A stretch of 64,000 nucleotides of DNA from Brachionus manjavacas. Taxonomy: Eukaryota; Rotifera; Eurotatoria; Ploima; Brachionidae. The notes under the pieces were generated by a model that made no database searches, was not told the origin of the DNA, and saw nothing but the letters and a program-made list of their open reading frames with translations. Shown one piece after another: positions 47,270-60,100 of the stretch (position 1 is its first letter; the number at the start of each line of letters is the position of its first letter). The stretch spans positions 479,501 through 543,500 of the forward strand of contig JAHQIY010000010.1 of NCBI GenBank assembly GCA_019054805.1, in the 5' to 3' direction. Both the position numbers and the translations under genes were made by a program.

Positions 47270-47655
47270 ATAATAATAAATAAATAGCTATAATGTGCTA
47301 GGCACATGAAATGAGGGTTTAATCTCATTATAATAGCTCAATCAAATCAATTTTGTCAATTTTGTTTTTAAAAACGTTTATAGAATTAGAATTTACAATA
47401 TCATTATCCAGTTTGTTCCATACATTCACTACTCTATTGCTAAAGAAATTGTATCTTTGTTCACGATTCTTCACCAGTTGTTTCTCCATAACAAACTCAT
47501 GCAGTCTAGAGGAAGGACGGAATATGTTTTCAAGCTTGTTCTTGAACACTAAGGGTACATGCCAGTTAATTTTGTCCAGTCCATTGATTATTTTAAACAT
47601 TTCAATCAAATCGCCTCTTAGTCTTCTTGTCTCTAAAGTGGTCAGAGCTACTCTT
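47270..47655 (-). mobile_element. CR1-group LINE 3' end with (TTA)n tail
   Basis: The frame 47328-47609 reads MIEMFKIINGLDKINWHVPL, then YNFFSNRVVNVWNKLDNDIV and VFKNKIDKIDLIELL, the typical CR1-group C-terminus. The UTR ends in a TTATTATTATTATTA tail at about 47270. 5'-truncated; the kept frame is open. Confidence 0.85.
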
Positions 47656-47659
47656 TAAA

Positions 47660-48700
47660 TAAACAAAAAATAATATTAATAATTAGTCCACTTCTTTTTA
47701 GGATTTTTATAAATGACATACCAAAAAGGAACAAAACAAACTGCCAGTACTCTCTTCTTTTTGCAGATGATTTGGCTACTTTTTTTATTTTCAAAAAGAT
47801 AGGATCTCTTGAAAACGTGATTAATAAGTACCTAAACGAAATTGAAAAATGGCTTTTCAAATGGAAAATGAAAATATCTGTTGAAAAGTCATGTTACATG
47901 ATCTTTGAGAAAAAAACAAAAGTCAAAACCAATCTTAAACTTAAAATTAATGGTAACAGTTTAAATAACGAGGAAAAAGTGAAATTTTTAGGAATCACGT
48001 TAGACTCAAAACTTACATTTAGTCCAATGGTAGATGAATTAAAAGAACGCTGTAATTCTAGACTTAATTTAATAAAATATCTTTCAAATAGGAAATGTGG
48101 TTTAAAACCAAAAAACCTAAGGTAATCTTTACAAATCGTTAATAGGATCAATTTTGGATTATTCTTTTCCTTGTTTAAATTCATTCTCAGAAACTAACAT
48201 TAAAAAAATACAAGTTATTCAAAATTCAGCAGTTCGATCTATTTTGAAGCTTCTATTATGATACCCCCTCCAATATTGTGCACCAAGAAGCCTTCAATAA
48301 ACTTTATCTACTTACAGTCTCGAATCGACTTTTTGAGTTGAGTGAGAGATATGTCAGGGCAGGATTGAGTCATTCTGTCCCACTGGTCGTGAAACTGGTA
48401 GAAGAATATAGAGAAGGTTTCGAATCTAGAAACATCGAATATCCAACTCCATTGTGTAATTGCTACCTAGTAATTTCTTCTTTTTTTCCTGAAACTTGAA
48501 CTATTTAAACATGTGCCACATGTAACAATCTTTTCCAATTTATGTCTTTTCAACTTTCATTTTTTTAGCTTATTTACTTTATTATGATTCTTTTTTTTAT
48601 CTCATTTTATTGACTATAATTTTATTTTTATTTTTTTTTTTTTAACTTATTCTGAAGGAGCTCTAGCTCGGTACAGAAAACAAATAAATAAAATAAAAAT
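47660..48700 (+). mobile_element. Jockey-like LINE, 3' third with RT palm motif
   Basis: The + strand reads YSLLFADDLATFFIFKKIG (palm FADD), then WLFKWKMKISVEKSCYMIFE and VKFLGITLDSKLTFSPMVDE (47772-48125). After a frame break it continues to EEYREGFESRNIEYPTPLCN (48278-48499). The 3' end is CTGAAGGAGCTCTAGCTCGG then TACAG and a tail of AAATAAATAAAAT. This 3' end defines the family of short GTACCGAGC repeats in the window. Confidence 0.85.
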
Positions 48701-49216
48701 CAATAGTTAATACACGCCATTGATTGCATCGAATAGAATAGAGCTTGGTAAAATAAAGACTAAATTTGATGAGAATTTATTTTGTAAAATCATTCAAAAA
48801 AAAAAGTATTATTTAATTATCATTTTAGGCAATTAAGAATTCATATTTAAAAATAATCATAAACAATAAGAAAAAAAATCATTACTCTTTAACAATCTTG
48901 AAAAAAATTACACTGTAACTCAAATCGATTACGATTTTAGTCTTTTTGTTCCTTAAAGTCTCCGAGACCATAAATGTAATTGAAAATAAAAAGAAACTAT
49001 GTTTAAAAAAATTCAACACCATTTGGTGCTGTGATATAAAAAAATACAACAAAATTAGGCTTATAAAATTAGAAAAAAAATTTCTTAAAAAGCATTTTAC
49101 TTTACAAAATCATGACGAATTTACACAAAATTACACATTTGTGTTTTGAATCTAATTATTCTAGAGAAATTTAAACGGCTAAGCTTTGAAAACCTTCTAA
49201 AAATCAACAACAAACA

Positions 49217-49582
49217 TTAAACATCGATTGGGTTCAGCTGAGCCATGGTGGTGTATTGGGTTTGCTGGCCTTCCACTTGGTCGTTCATTCCATTCAATGG
49301 ATTGCGATTGCGCGCCAAATTTTGCACAGTTGTGTACTGCAAATGCTGGAGTGAATTGGCCATACCATTCGGCGTAGAGTTGAAGTTTTGCTGATTAGTG
49401 GCCGTGTAGGAAAGCGAGGCCACGTTCTTTTGGTTCTGGGGCGTATTTGCGCCCTGCATTATTCGTGTACAGGAACCCATGTATTCTTTTTGCTGCTGCA
49501 TTATGTGTTGTGATTGTTGTTGATTTTTAGTAGGCTGGTGAAGAGTCGCATCATACGGCGGTGGCGACTCCAACGGGTTTTG
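49217..49582 (-). CDS. Alternative long last exon of receptor B with tyrosine motifs
   Basis: Acceptor TTCATTTTTAG, then QNPLESPPPYDATLHQPTKN and about 100 more Gln/Asn-rich codons ending AQLNPIDV and stop. Phase 0, compatible with the donor at 49828. It contains PPPY, LQYTTV (fits [IVLS]xYxx[LVI]) and QYTTM (YxxM). Confidence 0.65.
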   Translation of the reverse strand, partial: QNPLESPPPYDATLHQPTKNQQQSQHIMQQQKEYMGSCTRIMQGANTPQNQKNVASLSYTATNQQNFNSTPNGMANSLQHLQYTTVQNLARNRNPLNGMNDQVEGQQTQYTTMAQLNPIDV

Positions 49583-52500
49583 CTAAAAATGAAAAAAAAT
49601 TATTTAATTTTTTTTAAATTAAATTCAAAAAAGAGTAAAAAAACAATAATTAAGCAAGTGATTGACACAAAGATAGCACAAATAGCTTGTGATTTAAAGC
49701 CGAGAGTATTTCAAAAAAAATAAAAAGTCTTCTTTTGTTAATCCAACTTTAGACCGGGTGGGGGGCTATGGGGCCATTCCATCTGAGATTTACTTGCCAT
49801 CCAAATAATTAAAATATTAAAAATTACATTAGTGTAGGAGCCAGTCTCGAAAAAGCCCGGGTTGTTGTACGACTTGGTCAAATTCTGAGAGCTGCCCGAG
49901 CTCGAAAAGTCTATTTGATTGCCTCCAAACTGGTTTCGTTGCTGACTGACGGCAGCAGCGGCGGCCGCATGAGCAATCGCCGCATATGACTGCGCTGTTG
50001 AATTGGCCACCATCATACCAGGGATTGCTTTCTGGCCCGAAGTTCCGTTCGATTGGGACTGTTTGCTCGAAGTGTTGGTGGTCAGACTGGTTCTGGAACT
50101 CAAATGAGGATTGCCATCGTTTATGTCAATGTCTAATCTGTTGGATTAAGGGTAAATTATTATTGAGTAGCAAGATTTGGTAAAATAAAATCTTAAAGAG
50201 CATAAAGCAGAGCACACGATACAGCAAGAGTTAATTTGGTGCAAAAAAATAAAAACATAAAAAATTCTATAAAAAATACATTGAGGAGATTTGCTAAGGA
50301 GTTTAGGTGATGGTAATACTCTAATGCCGCCAGTTATACTACCTAAACTGGAGGATCCTAATTGTTCCTGTTGCTTTCGCACCAATTTGGCAGTAGTGCT
50401 CAAATTGGAATCTTTGGCAGCAGCGTCCTTGATCCGGGCTTCGGCTGTCGATGGTGAATAGAAGCCGCTACCGGGAATGACTCGGTATGAAGTAGCGTTA
50501 ATGTTTGGGTTGGAGTTGGAAAAAACAAAGTCTGTGGCCGAACTGGTCAGTTCGCTGATTCTTTTTGGCGATATTTCGCCCATAGAATGCTTGATCTCGA
50601 GTATTGGCAGCTCGGATTTGGCATCCTGCACTTCATCGCTTGTCGAACTCTCATTTAAGTTGGTGGAATGATTTATTTTGTTGGCTGCCAAAGACGAGGA
50701 CTCGCCGAATCCATGCGCCGCTTCTCCATGTTCATCCACAACATTAATACTACTATTTCTATCATGCTTATTATTACCACTATTTTTTTTACTATTAAGA
50801 AATCAAATTAACAGGTATATTAATTATTTAACAATTTTTTTTTAATAAGCAATCTCGTCCCGTTCTTAACTAACATGCTCTTTTATGGCAACAAAAAAGA
50901 AAAAAATTTCACTTACTCTTTGGCCTTTTCGATTTCTAAATGAAAAAATAAAAATTAGCCAAAAATGTTGCAAAATTTTGGTCACAATTGCTTACCATCT
51001 TTTGGACCCGAGTTCTTTGTTCGTCGAATAATGAACAGAACAAGCAGAACTATGATTACCAATGCGGCAACTCCGCCAATTACGCCTCCAATTATTGCTC
51101 CAGTGTTTGTTTTTGTATCTTAAATTTAATTTTTGTCAATTTGATGAACATTTTAATCAATAAAGAGTGTCTATTTTTAAATCTAATAAAAATCTAATTT
51201 TTTTTTGTCACATAAAAGAACACCTCTGAGTCTAAAACATGCTAATTCAATGAATATAAACTATTATTTCTAATTTATTTTACTTTTTTCAATCGGGTTC
51301 AACTTTTTGCCTAATGTGATAGCTGCAATTCAAAACACAAATTTAATCAAAATGGTTCAGGTAGGAAAAAATTCCGGGAAAAATAAAATGTTAAATAGTT
51401 TGAACTTAGACCAGTTTTCAGTCAATTAATATCGGTCTGGAAAATGAATGAAATAAATTTTCCTATAAATATTCGTCAAGCAATAAAAGTATATAATGAT
51501 GAGAGTTTTCACGGCAAAACACACAAGCGAACAATTGTAAATTGATGCTAAAATAGTTTGATATCATAAAAAAATAATTTAGTCTATTTTTTCAGTGGAG
51601 AATTTTTTGAAAAAAATGTCAGCTTTTGGCTAATTCAAATTTAAACAAAAAACATAGTGAAATTTTCAAGAATTTTAAATTTTTTTAATAGTTCAAATTA
51701 AAAAATTTTTAATAGTAGTAGAAAATTATCATTTGCTTTAGATACAGCAAGTTTTGTCAAGACGCAAAGTCTATTTTGTTATCTTGCCATTATAGAACAG
51801 TAGAAAAAATTCAAATGTCTAATTTAGTTGATGATAAAATTTTAAAAGAGAATTTAGTCAACAGAACATACTTTTGCGTAAATCTTATGAAAAAAAGATG
51901 GATTTTTAGGGAAAAATTCAAATTATTTTTTGATTTACCTTCAGTATAAATAAATAAAAAAATTCTTATTTCTAAGATTTAATATTTTTAATAAAATTAT
52001 CTTAATAACCTCTTTAAAAAGGGTGCTATGAAATTCAATCGAAATTTTCTTTTTCTTGCTGATAAATTGAAATTAAAAATTAAAAGACTTTAATTTATAA
52101 ATCAATCAAATCAATGATGTTTTTTTGTCTTTTTTGTCAAATTATTTTTTTTTTCAATTTGTACAAAACCGCCCTAAAAGAGAAATTTTTCAGAAAATTA
52201 ACTCAATGGAGTAGAATATGAAATTTTGTTCTAGTACAAAGAAATATTGTTCTGCTTGGACCAAAAATTCTCAACCATAAAAAATTTTGCACCAATTTTA
52301 ACTTAGATTTATAAAAATTTTTGACATCAATCTACATGAATAAACTTCCAAGCATTCTGTAAAAATAAAGAAAGCTAATGTTGAAAATTTACGTTTTAGC
52401 ATAAAAATGGTCAAAAATATTGAACCTAAAAACAAAGTACTTTAACCCGGAACTCGAATAACAAAAATTTTAAATAAAAAAAAAATTCACAAAAAAAACA

Positions 52501-53809
52501 TACCTTTTTTTGAGCTGACTGGCGGAGCTAAAAAAAAATAGAAAAAAATTAAAAAAATCCATCAACACAAAATCTATTCAAAACACATACCAATAATGTT
52601 CAAATTAAAGGTGATTATATCAGACATTTTGTTGATAAGACCTTCGGTCTTGGCTCTGCATTGAAATTGGTAAAATCCAACTTCTAGTTCCTTCGGAATG
52701 GAGAAATCTTTGTTCATTGGGCTGAATTCAGATGCACTTAGTGTCAATCGCTTTGAAGAGCTATCAGTTGCGTTGTAGACAACATGTTTGAGTCTCCATT
52801 CGTAAATGGGCGCTGGATTGCTCTCGAACGGACACGTGAAATAGGCTGACACTGTTTGTCCAGCAATCAAAGTCCTATTGAATTGCTGACTGGGACTCTG
52901 GGTATACTCAGGCTCGTAGTGAACATCAATTCTATTAGACAAACTTTCCAGTACATTCAAGTTTTGCATTTCAGCTGGTACCGACTGGTTGACTGGCTTC
53001 AATTCACATCTGTAGCTTTTGCCAATGTCTTCTTTGCCAAAAGTTCGGTCACATCTTTTGCTCAATTTATACAAATGAATGTCAATCTCTGAACTAGTGT
53101 TCAAATACAAATGAGCTTCTGATTGAGCTATTTTTTGAATGTTGGTCTCGCCTGGACATTCATCAAACTGGTTCATGTCCGACCAAATAGCCAGCTGTGC
53201 TGCCGGAGTGTACAAACTGTTCTGAACAACCACTATGGAACATTCTAGCGTAAACTTTTTATCTGACACCACGCTCAACAATCGACTCGACTTGTCATAG
53301 TCACAGTCAGCAGAGTCACATTTAAAAGTCAACTGACCAATGTAGGCGGATATGTTAAAGTCGACAAAAACATTGTTGACAGCGCTTTCTACTTGGGCCT
53401 GGTTTGAATAGACGCCCAGGTAGTCGATGCCAAAACTTGGCACTGTCAGCGTGTTGCACTCTTGCTCTGTGGGCGAACACATGAACTGGGTTCTTATGGT
53501 AGAATTACGAATGGCTGGTTCAATCACATTGAATATTGTGAGCTTGTGGAGGCTTTTCGTGTCTGTCTCTTGCACTGGCATACTCTTGCTCTTGTACTGA
53601 CCAAAAATCCAAAATATCATTTTCCACTTTTCCATTGTTCTAAGGGTGAGCGGTTGATCCATTTTCACTAGAAGATTGAGCGAATATTGTATGAAGCCAG
53701 GCCTACGTGCATCGTTCTGGACAAGGCCTGATGCGGTCACGGGCTCGTTGCTCTGGCAGTAAATGCTGCTCACGGCACACAGTGTGATTAGAAGTGAACA
53801 AAGTCTCAT
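49217..53809 (-). CDS. Ig-like single-pass membrane receptor, long tail (paralogue B)
   Basis: Exons 52591-53809, 52504-52527, 50996-51118, 50917-50935, 50280-50779, 49828-50132, then one of two last exons (49738-49782 or 49217-49582). Both are in phase, giving about 744 or 851 aa. Signal peptide MRLCSLLITLCAVSSIYC. The ectodomain is close to paralogue A throughout, with one clear Ig domain at its C-terminal end (TCPFESNPAPIYEWRLK; GFYQFQCRAKTEG). Linker APPVSSKK; membrane exon NTGAIIGGVIGGVAALVIIV then LLVLFIIRR. The tail is Ser/Asn/Gln-rich with an Ala run. The long last exon adds SPPPYDATL (PPxY), LQYTTVQNL (ITIM-like) and TQYTTMAQL (YxxM). A signalling or adhesion receptor is inferred; the family name is uncertain. 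Confidence 0.8.
49738..49782 (-). CDS. Alternative short last exon of receptor B
   Basis: Acceptor AAATCTCAG, then MEWPHSPPPGLKLD and stop. It follows the donor at 49828/49827 after a 45-nt intron, in phase 0. That intron has no stop in frame, so it could also be read through. The SPPP core repeats that of the longer last exon (SPPPYDATL). Confidence 0.55.
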   Translation of the reverse strand: MEWPHSPPPGLKLD

Positions 53810-56800
53810 TGTTTCAAAAAAATTTTAATTTAAATCTTATTTTTAAGTAAAACAAAGCTTTGCCAATTAAGTTAAATCTAAAATGTAAAGTTGATTAATG
53901 ATAATTATTTCAAAGCGATAAGATTAGGGCAAATTAGTAATTGGTGATGTTGAGCAAAGAATTCGTAATAAAATTTTATTTAAAAAAAAAATTTTTTTTT
54001 CAAATTTGATGAGCTCTATTTAAATGCGCTTTTTATCAGCTTTTTTTTATTCACTTTCTTAGACTAGAGTGGATTTTTCATCGTATTACACAATTTGTTT
54101 GACTTAGAAACTAGCATTAGTAGAAAAAATTTTTCTAGTACTATTGGAGGCGTATAATTCACAACAATATATAAAAAAAGAAACTTTTCAGTTTTAAACT
54201 GGAGTTAAAGTCTTAGATGTTCTTGGGTTTGTCTAAAAGGGAGTCTGGATCTTACATTTTGCTTGGCCAAAAATGAACTGATTATTATGAAATTATAAAT
54301 TATTTCAAAATAAAAACGAATTTTAGTCCGGATTGAGAAAATTCAAAAAATGATGTAATCAGGTGCTTTCTGTCAAAACGAAACAAAATTTTAAATCTGT
54401 CATTTATCTATGCCGAGAAAAGAAGTTGGTCAACGAATCTTTTAATTTTGTTTGTTTTTTGTAGTCTAAAAGATTCTAAGAGAGTTTTGGAAAAAAATTT
54501 AAATTTAAATTTCGGAATTTAATGCCATTTAATTAAAAAAAAATAGGTTTGTTTTTATTAACAAATTTATGTATAAGGGTCCCCCAAGTTATGCGACCAA
54601 TTCAATTTTCAGTCTCTAGTGGTGGTCACAATTAAGTGATCAAGGAAAATGATTAACAGTGTGGTCACGAGATAAAAAATTACAGTTTTTTTTGAAAAAG
54701 AACACAAGTCAAACATTCTAACTTTTCTCTAGAATTTTAAGTAATTTTTTTTAAGTAATAAATTTTAAATAAAATCAAATGAGAATAGATAATTTAAAAA
54801 ATTTATAAAAAACCTCTGTGTCAGATCAGAGCCTTAGCTCAAAAGGCGTGGAAGAGAAAATGAGCGTCTCGCCTACTTTTCTGTTGAAAATCAAAGCACA
54901 AAATTTTTAAAACTGATCACCTATTAAAGTTTATTTCAAAACCAGTTAAAATTTTGGTAACCTATTTTCTTGGTCACCAACTGACCAAATTTAAATTTTT
55001 GGCATAAACTGGCGAACCATATAAAACACTTTTCAATTTTAAAATGGTCGTTCTGGAAAATTAACATGCGAATTGTATGATTCCGATATTAAAACTAAAA
55101 AAGTTTTACAGCTTATTTTACCAAACATTGCTGAAAATTTGAAATAAAAAGAATAAAAAATTTTTTTGAATGAAATTCTAAGATTTAAATTAAAAAAAAA
55201 GCATGTCTAACAAAAGCATTTCAAAAGAATATGTTAAAGAAACCAAGTCTTCTCAGTTTTTGTTTAACAGCAGGTGAATAATGAATTTTGTTGATTCATG
55301 TGTGAGCTATTTGGCAATGAGACAAAAATTGAAATTTCGAAATTAGATGGTCAATACGTGATTTTGCTTGGCAAAGAGCTGGGCGTAATGAATTAAGTCT
55401 AATTCAAAGGGATAAATTAGATAAACAATAAGGAGGGAAAAAGGATATTTGAACAATTACTTTTTTATTTTCTTAATCTATTTTCTTAAATATTTAATTA
55501 ATGCTATTTAGAAAATAAAAAAATTTCGTCTAAACCATCTAAACTATTTTTGAGCACATATCGATCAAAAGTACACCAAAATGGTTTGATGACCTGCCAC
55601 TCTAAATTTATTGAATAGATTTGGACAAGTTTTAAAATAAAAGAAATCTTCATTAAATGTTTATTTATGTGCATTATTAAAAACAAGCCTTAATTTTAAT
55701 TTTCAAATAATTATTTATTGATTAGTAATCGGATATTTGATTTTGGGCAGTCTCACCATTTGACAAAACAACCCTAACATCTAATCACTCTTTTATCATT
55801 TATTTTAAAAAAAAAATTTTCTTAAAAAAATTAGAAGGAAAGAGGAAAAAAAAATTTATTTCTTCCCAAAAGTAGTCTTGATGTATTTCAGGATTAAGAC
55901 TGCTTTGCCGAAAATAAAATCAAAAATATCTCTTTCTTTTATATGATCTTATCTCGTAAATATTTGAAAAATACTTCTCATTTAAAAAATGTTGGCAACC
56001 TTGCATACCTTGTAACCATCAAAAGTGGTTGTCTCTATATAGACGTCCGTGACAGACTGGCAAAAATGAGAAATGGTTTATCTCAGTTTAAGTACCAAAT
56101 TACAATTATACAGCAGTCTAGTTAAATAAGTTCTACTGAAAGGGTCCGAATATCGGACAGTGACGCACAACTTCCTTCTTAGAATCAAAGTATCTGAAAG
56201 ATATTGCTTGTCTTTTGACCAAAGGTGGTCCTGATTTAAAAACGAAACAGAAGAGAATTTTTCATTACCAAAAAGGAAAGATCATTTAATATTACGGACT
56301 GATGTGTTTTTTGTTTCACCCAATGCTTTTATCTGCCATAACTCTGCAAATGAATAAATTAAGATGTCCAAGAAGCTTTTTACCACCAAAGCACAAACTG
56401 TGGCATTTTTTTCTTTATGAATTGAAAATTATATGAAAAAGGAATGCTGAAAGACCAAAATGAATAGACAATTGAGTAAAAGATAAAACTTGCTTGAGGT
56501 CTAGCAGAAATAGAGATCAGTATGGGAGACTTTTTGACTACTTTTGCTTACAGGGTTAGAAAAAACACCAAATAAGAAAAACCAGAAAATAACATACATT
56601 ATTTAATAAATTAATGTAAAAATTCTCTTTTAAATTAAATCAAAAATATAAATAGTTATGATGTGGGTTAAATGGGGTGACATTTGTTTTAGGATATTTT
56701 TCTTCGAAAGTGTTAATAGAAAAATAAATTTTAAGCATCGAAAATTATCCACCAAAAATTAGATAGAATCGATTGATTGATTTTTTATAGAAATTTTTTC

Positions 56801-56990
56801 AACGCTCTTTTTTGTCTTATTTCTTAGTTTTTTTTTAATATAAAATTTTTTTGTTAAATCTGACGGATCTTAAAATCTTCAAAAAAAAAGAAAAAAAAAG
56901 AGTTAATAAATTATTAACTAAAATTGATGGCGTCTTTTTTAATTTCTGAATTATCTCTAGTTAAAAAATTGGCTTCTATAAAAATTTTTC
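53810..56990. other. Gene-poor AT-rich DNA
   Basis: No host gene. A SINE fragment (54805-54885) is listed separately. GGTCACC and GACCA motifs near 54580-54640 and 54955-55015 may be ends of an old inverted-repeat element, but pairing is weak. The frame at 55943-56125 (VGNLAYLVTIKSGCLYIDVR) looks partly protein-like; I cannot assign it. Confidence 0.45.
54805..54885 (+). mobile_element. SINE body fragment
   Basis: CTCTGTGTCAGATCAGAGCC, then TTAGCTCAAAAGGCG and GAAAATGAGCGTCTCGCCT. This matches the body of the tRNA-derived SINE at 24640-24907 in opposite orientation. The tRNA-like head is absent. Confidence 0.5.
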
Positions 56991-56999
56991 TGATGAAAC

Positions 57000-57150
57000 G
57001 TGATAGTATGAGACTTAGGACATAAAGTGAGGTTTTAAGCTCACTGTACTAGCTTTCTCAATTAAGTTTGTCAATTTTGTTTTTAAAACTTTTAATATCT
57101 CTTGAAATTACAGCATCTCTTTGTAGACTGTTCCAAAATGTTGACATTAA
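57000..57150 (-). mobile_element. CR1-group LINE 3' end, short
   Basis: The - strand reads MSTFWNSLQRDAVISRDIKS then FKNKIDKLN and stop, the same C-terminal block as at 47270-47655 (WNKLDNDIV...FKNKIDK). The UTR continues to about 57000. Heavily 5'-truncated. Confidence 0.7.
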
Positions 57151-60100
57151 AAATTCATCCACACCATATCATATTGAAACTCAAATCGCTCAATCAATTA
57201 AGCCACACTATCATGTTCACCTGGCACTCTTAATTTTCTCAACAGAATTGAACAATTTTTAAAATAAAAAAAACTAACTTAAAACCATTTTTTTTTAAAT
57301 ATTAAACTTTTATTAAAAAAATTGAAGAGCGCCTTTAAAAAAAATAAAAAAGAAGACAATTTGTATTACTCTTACTCTAGACACTGTCCTTATATGCAAA
57401 GGAAATGCGGGTAGTTAAGCTTAACCCTTTTTAGTGTAGGGACCAGATATGTGTCCTTTTTGAACCAACAACAGCTTAATGAATTTCAGGGCTTACAGTT
57501 TTAAGAGGTTGTCTAACTTGGTTCAACTTAAATCAAACTAGGGGTCTTTTATAGGCTTCTAAATCAAATTTAAACAAATTGTACAATAAATTCTTTAAAT
57601 TTTAGCATTAATCTAGTCCTTGATTAATCATAGTCATGAGGCTCATGAGCAATTAGGAATATTTGGCTAAGGGCTCTTACGATTCTTCTTGGTCCTATCT
57701 ATCATGGATCTTTGTTTGAACACAAAACGGTTTTTGTTTTTTGTTGTTGAAAACTTGGCCCTTCAAATCTATGCCAAAAGTTTAACCTGTGAAATAAAGT
57801 AGAATGTCATAGACATTCAAGTTTATAGAAAATAATTAATTATCTCGAAGGTCATTGAATCTGCACTAAAACTCGGAAAGTGGTCGAACGTGCGAGGTCA
57901 TGTTTGGATAATCACACTCCAATGAAGACACGTAATTTGTCTGATCGAAATTTTAAATTCACATTTTGTTGTTATTTTAACCTAAATAGTTAAAACGTGC
58001 CCTGTATAAATAATTAATTTATAAAAAATTTGCTGGTTGAGTTATAGCGTAACTTAGTTTATTCTCATTAACTAATTGGCTTCTTTTTTTTATTAATCTT
58101 CCTGTTTATTATTTTGATATCTTAATTGGGATAAAATTTAAAAAAAAATTTTTTTTATCAAGCGTTTAGCAAATATTAAAAAAAAATTTTTTTTTTGCCT
58201 AAAATTTTCTTCTAATTTTTATTTCCGATAATTAGTTTTATGTTTAAAAATAGTCTAACTAAAACCAACTGTGTGCATCGTTTTTAAAATGTTAAATAGA
58301 GCTGTTCGACCATATCTAATTGTTAAAAAAATTTCTATGGGAAATAAAGAGAAAAAATAGGCTACATAAAAATTAATTATTTTGTTGCCTTTAATTAATC
58401 AATAGTCGGACCTTAATAAAATCTTCTGAATAAACTTTTAAGTTCTTATTTTAGTCTAAAAACTCCTCGACACTTGAGAAAAAATTTTATACACAATTTA
58501 ATACTTTACAATACAAATCTGATATCTAAAAGCAAACAAAACTTGGTACTAAAAACAAAACAATGCTTTGTTTAAACTCGTTCCATTTGTACTTGTATTG
58601 ACAATAATCCTAGGAATCTAATGGAAAGTAATGAGCTATAGGATCCAGCATAAAAAATTATCAATCAATTACAAGAGCCACTTTAGTAATAACGAGAAAT
58701 CGCTTTTCATTAGCGAACACTAATCCTTATTTGACTTTAAATAGGCTTAAGTTAAAATACTTTGATTGACCTTATCAAAAAATTCCCAAGATAATGCCCA
58801 TTATTAGCCAATTTCGAAAATATTTCAAATTTTTCTTTGCCTCAGATAGAAAATAAAAATTTTGTTCCCTCTCAAGGAAATATTTTTTTTCAAAATTTAA
58901 TTTTTTTGATCTCATTAACAAAATAATGACTATTTGGTCGCATATACGGCATATTTGTATATCCAAAATTCCATTAAAACAAAAACCTATTAAGGAAATA
59001 CTGCAAAAACACTAGCTCGAATTGTTTGCTTAGCGCAAGCCATACAATTTTGACCAAATTTTAATTAAACTAAAAAAAAGTAAATTTATAACTAAATTAA
59101 AAATAAATTCTAAGCCTCAACGTTGAATAACCACTACAAATCTTCTTGCTAATATTTTTTTTCTTTTGTTTATAAAAAGATTCAATTCTTTTTTTGTATT
59201 CAATTTAAATTCTAAAATAACAAATTTTGCTATGAAGAAAAAAGATTAGACTTTTATTATTTTTCGATTAGCTTGATAATACTTTTAATAAGTTTTCATT
59301 ACAAACTATTTGGCCTAAAGCCTTTTTTGCTTGATTTTAAATCGAAATTTCCGAATAAGTAGTAGAGGTCTCAGATTATTGTCTAATAAAGATTTATTTT
59401 TGATAAAAAAACAAAAAAAATTGTCATTAAATTAATGTAATTAGCTTGTTCAGCATGTTTTAAATTAGTCCAAAGGGTTAAATCTTCATCAAGCTTTTTT
59501 TTTAATTTAACTTCCATTTGACCAAATTTTCAAATCTAATATTCGATTAAACTTAGCTTGATAACTAATTTTACGCTTGAACAAATGAACTTATAGATTT
59601 CAGATCGGATAAGCATAGTTTAAAGATGCTAAAATTATAACAAATTATTTTTAGATATTAATCTTTTGCAATTGTCCGAATCTTAAATTTTGGCAGCAAT
59701 TCGACCGTGATATAGCTAGATCATGCATACATCTCCGTCTTTCTTGCCATTAAACAAATCCATATTTAATAATGTGATTTTTTTTTATATTAAAAGGTCA
59801 ATTGATCTTTTCTCAAATAAATAACTTTTTGAAAAGTAGGAAGAGATTTGGCTTGCATGGTATTTAAAAAATATTTACTCCATATTTAATTCTAATAGAA
59901 TTAAAATAGCTTTTTGAGAACAGAAACTTGTCTTGAATCGATCAAATTTTTAATTAATTATTTTCAAAATACTCTAATTGATTTGGTCTTAATTTTAAAA
60001 TAAAACAAAATTTATCATATATCAAAATTTTTTCATAATATTGATTTATTTTGAAATAACATGCAGGTTTTAGGAAAAAAAATGAAATTTAAATTTTTAC

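Larger units (their letters stand above)
41947..49216. other. Transposon graveyard between the two receptor genes
   Basis: No host gene seen. It holds the listed Tc1, MITE, Mutator-like and LINE relics. The rest (about 41947-42697, 42961-44260, 44830-45365, 48700-49216) is AT-rich, with only weak frames. A frame at 43409-43600 (LLWKHTFFTPLQKG) may be a very old LINE remnant, but I could not confirm it. Confidence 0.5.

Noticed and set aside
49738-50103. Reading 49738-50103 as a single uninterrupted exon end
   Set aside because: A 45-nt GT-AG intron within it gives a cleaner protein, although retention would also keep the frame. The spliced form is preferred but not proven.
55943-56125. 60-codon frame (NLAYLVTIKSGCLYIDVRDR)
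   Set aside because: Partly protein-like, but no flanking coding, domain or splice partner.
57422-57441. piggyBac-type tip TTAACCCTTTTTAGTG
   Set aside because: No inverted partner with TTAA was found within the following kilobases.
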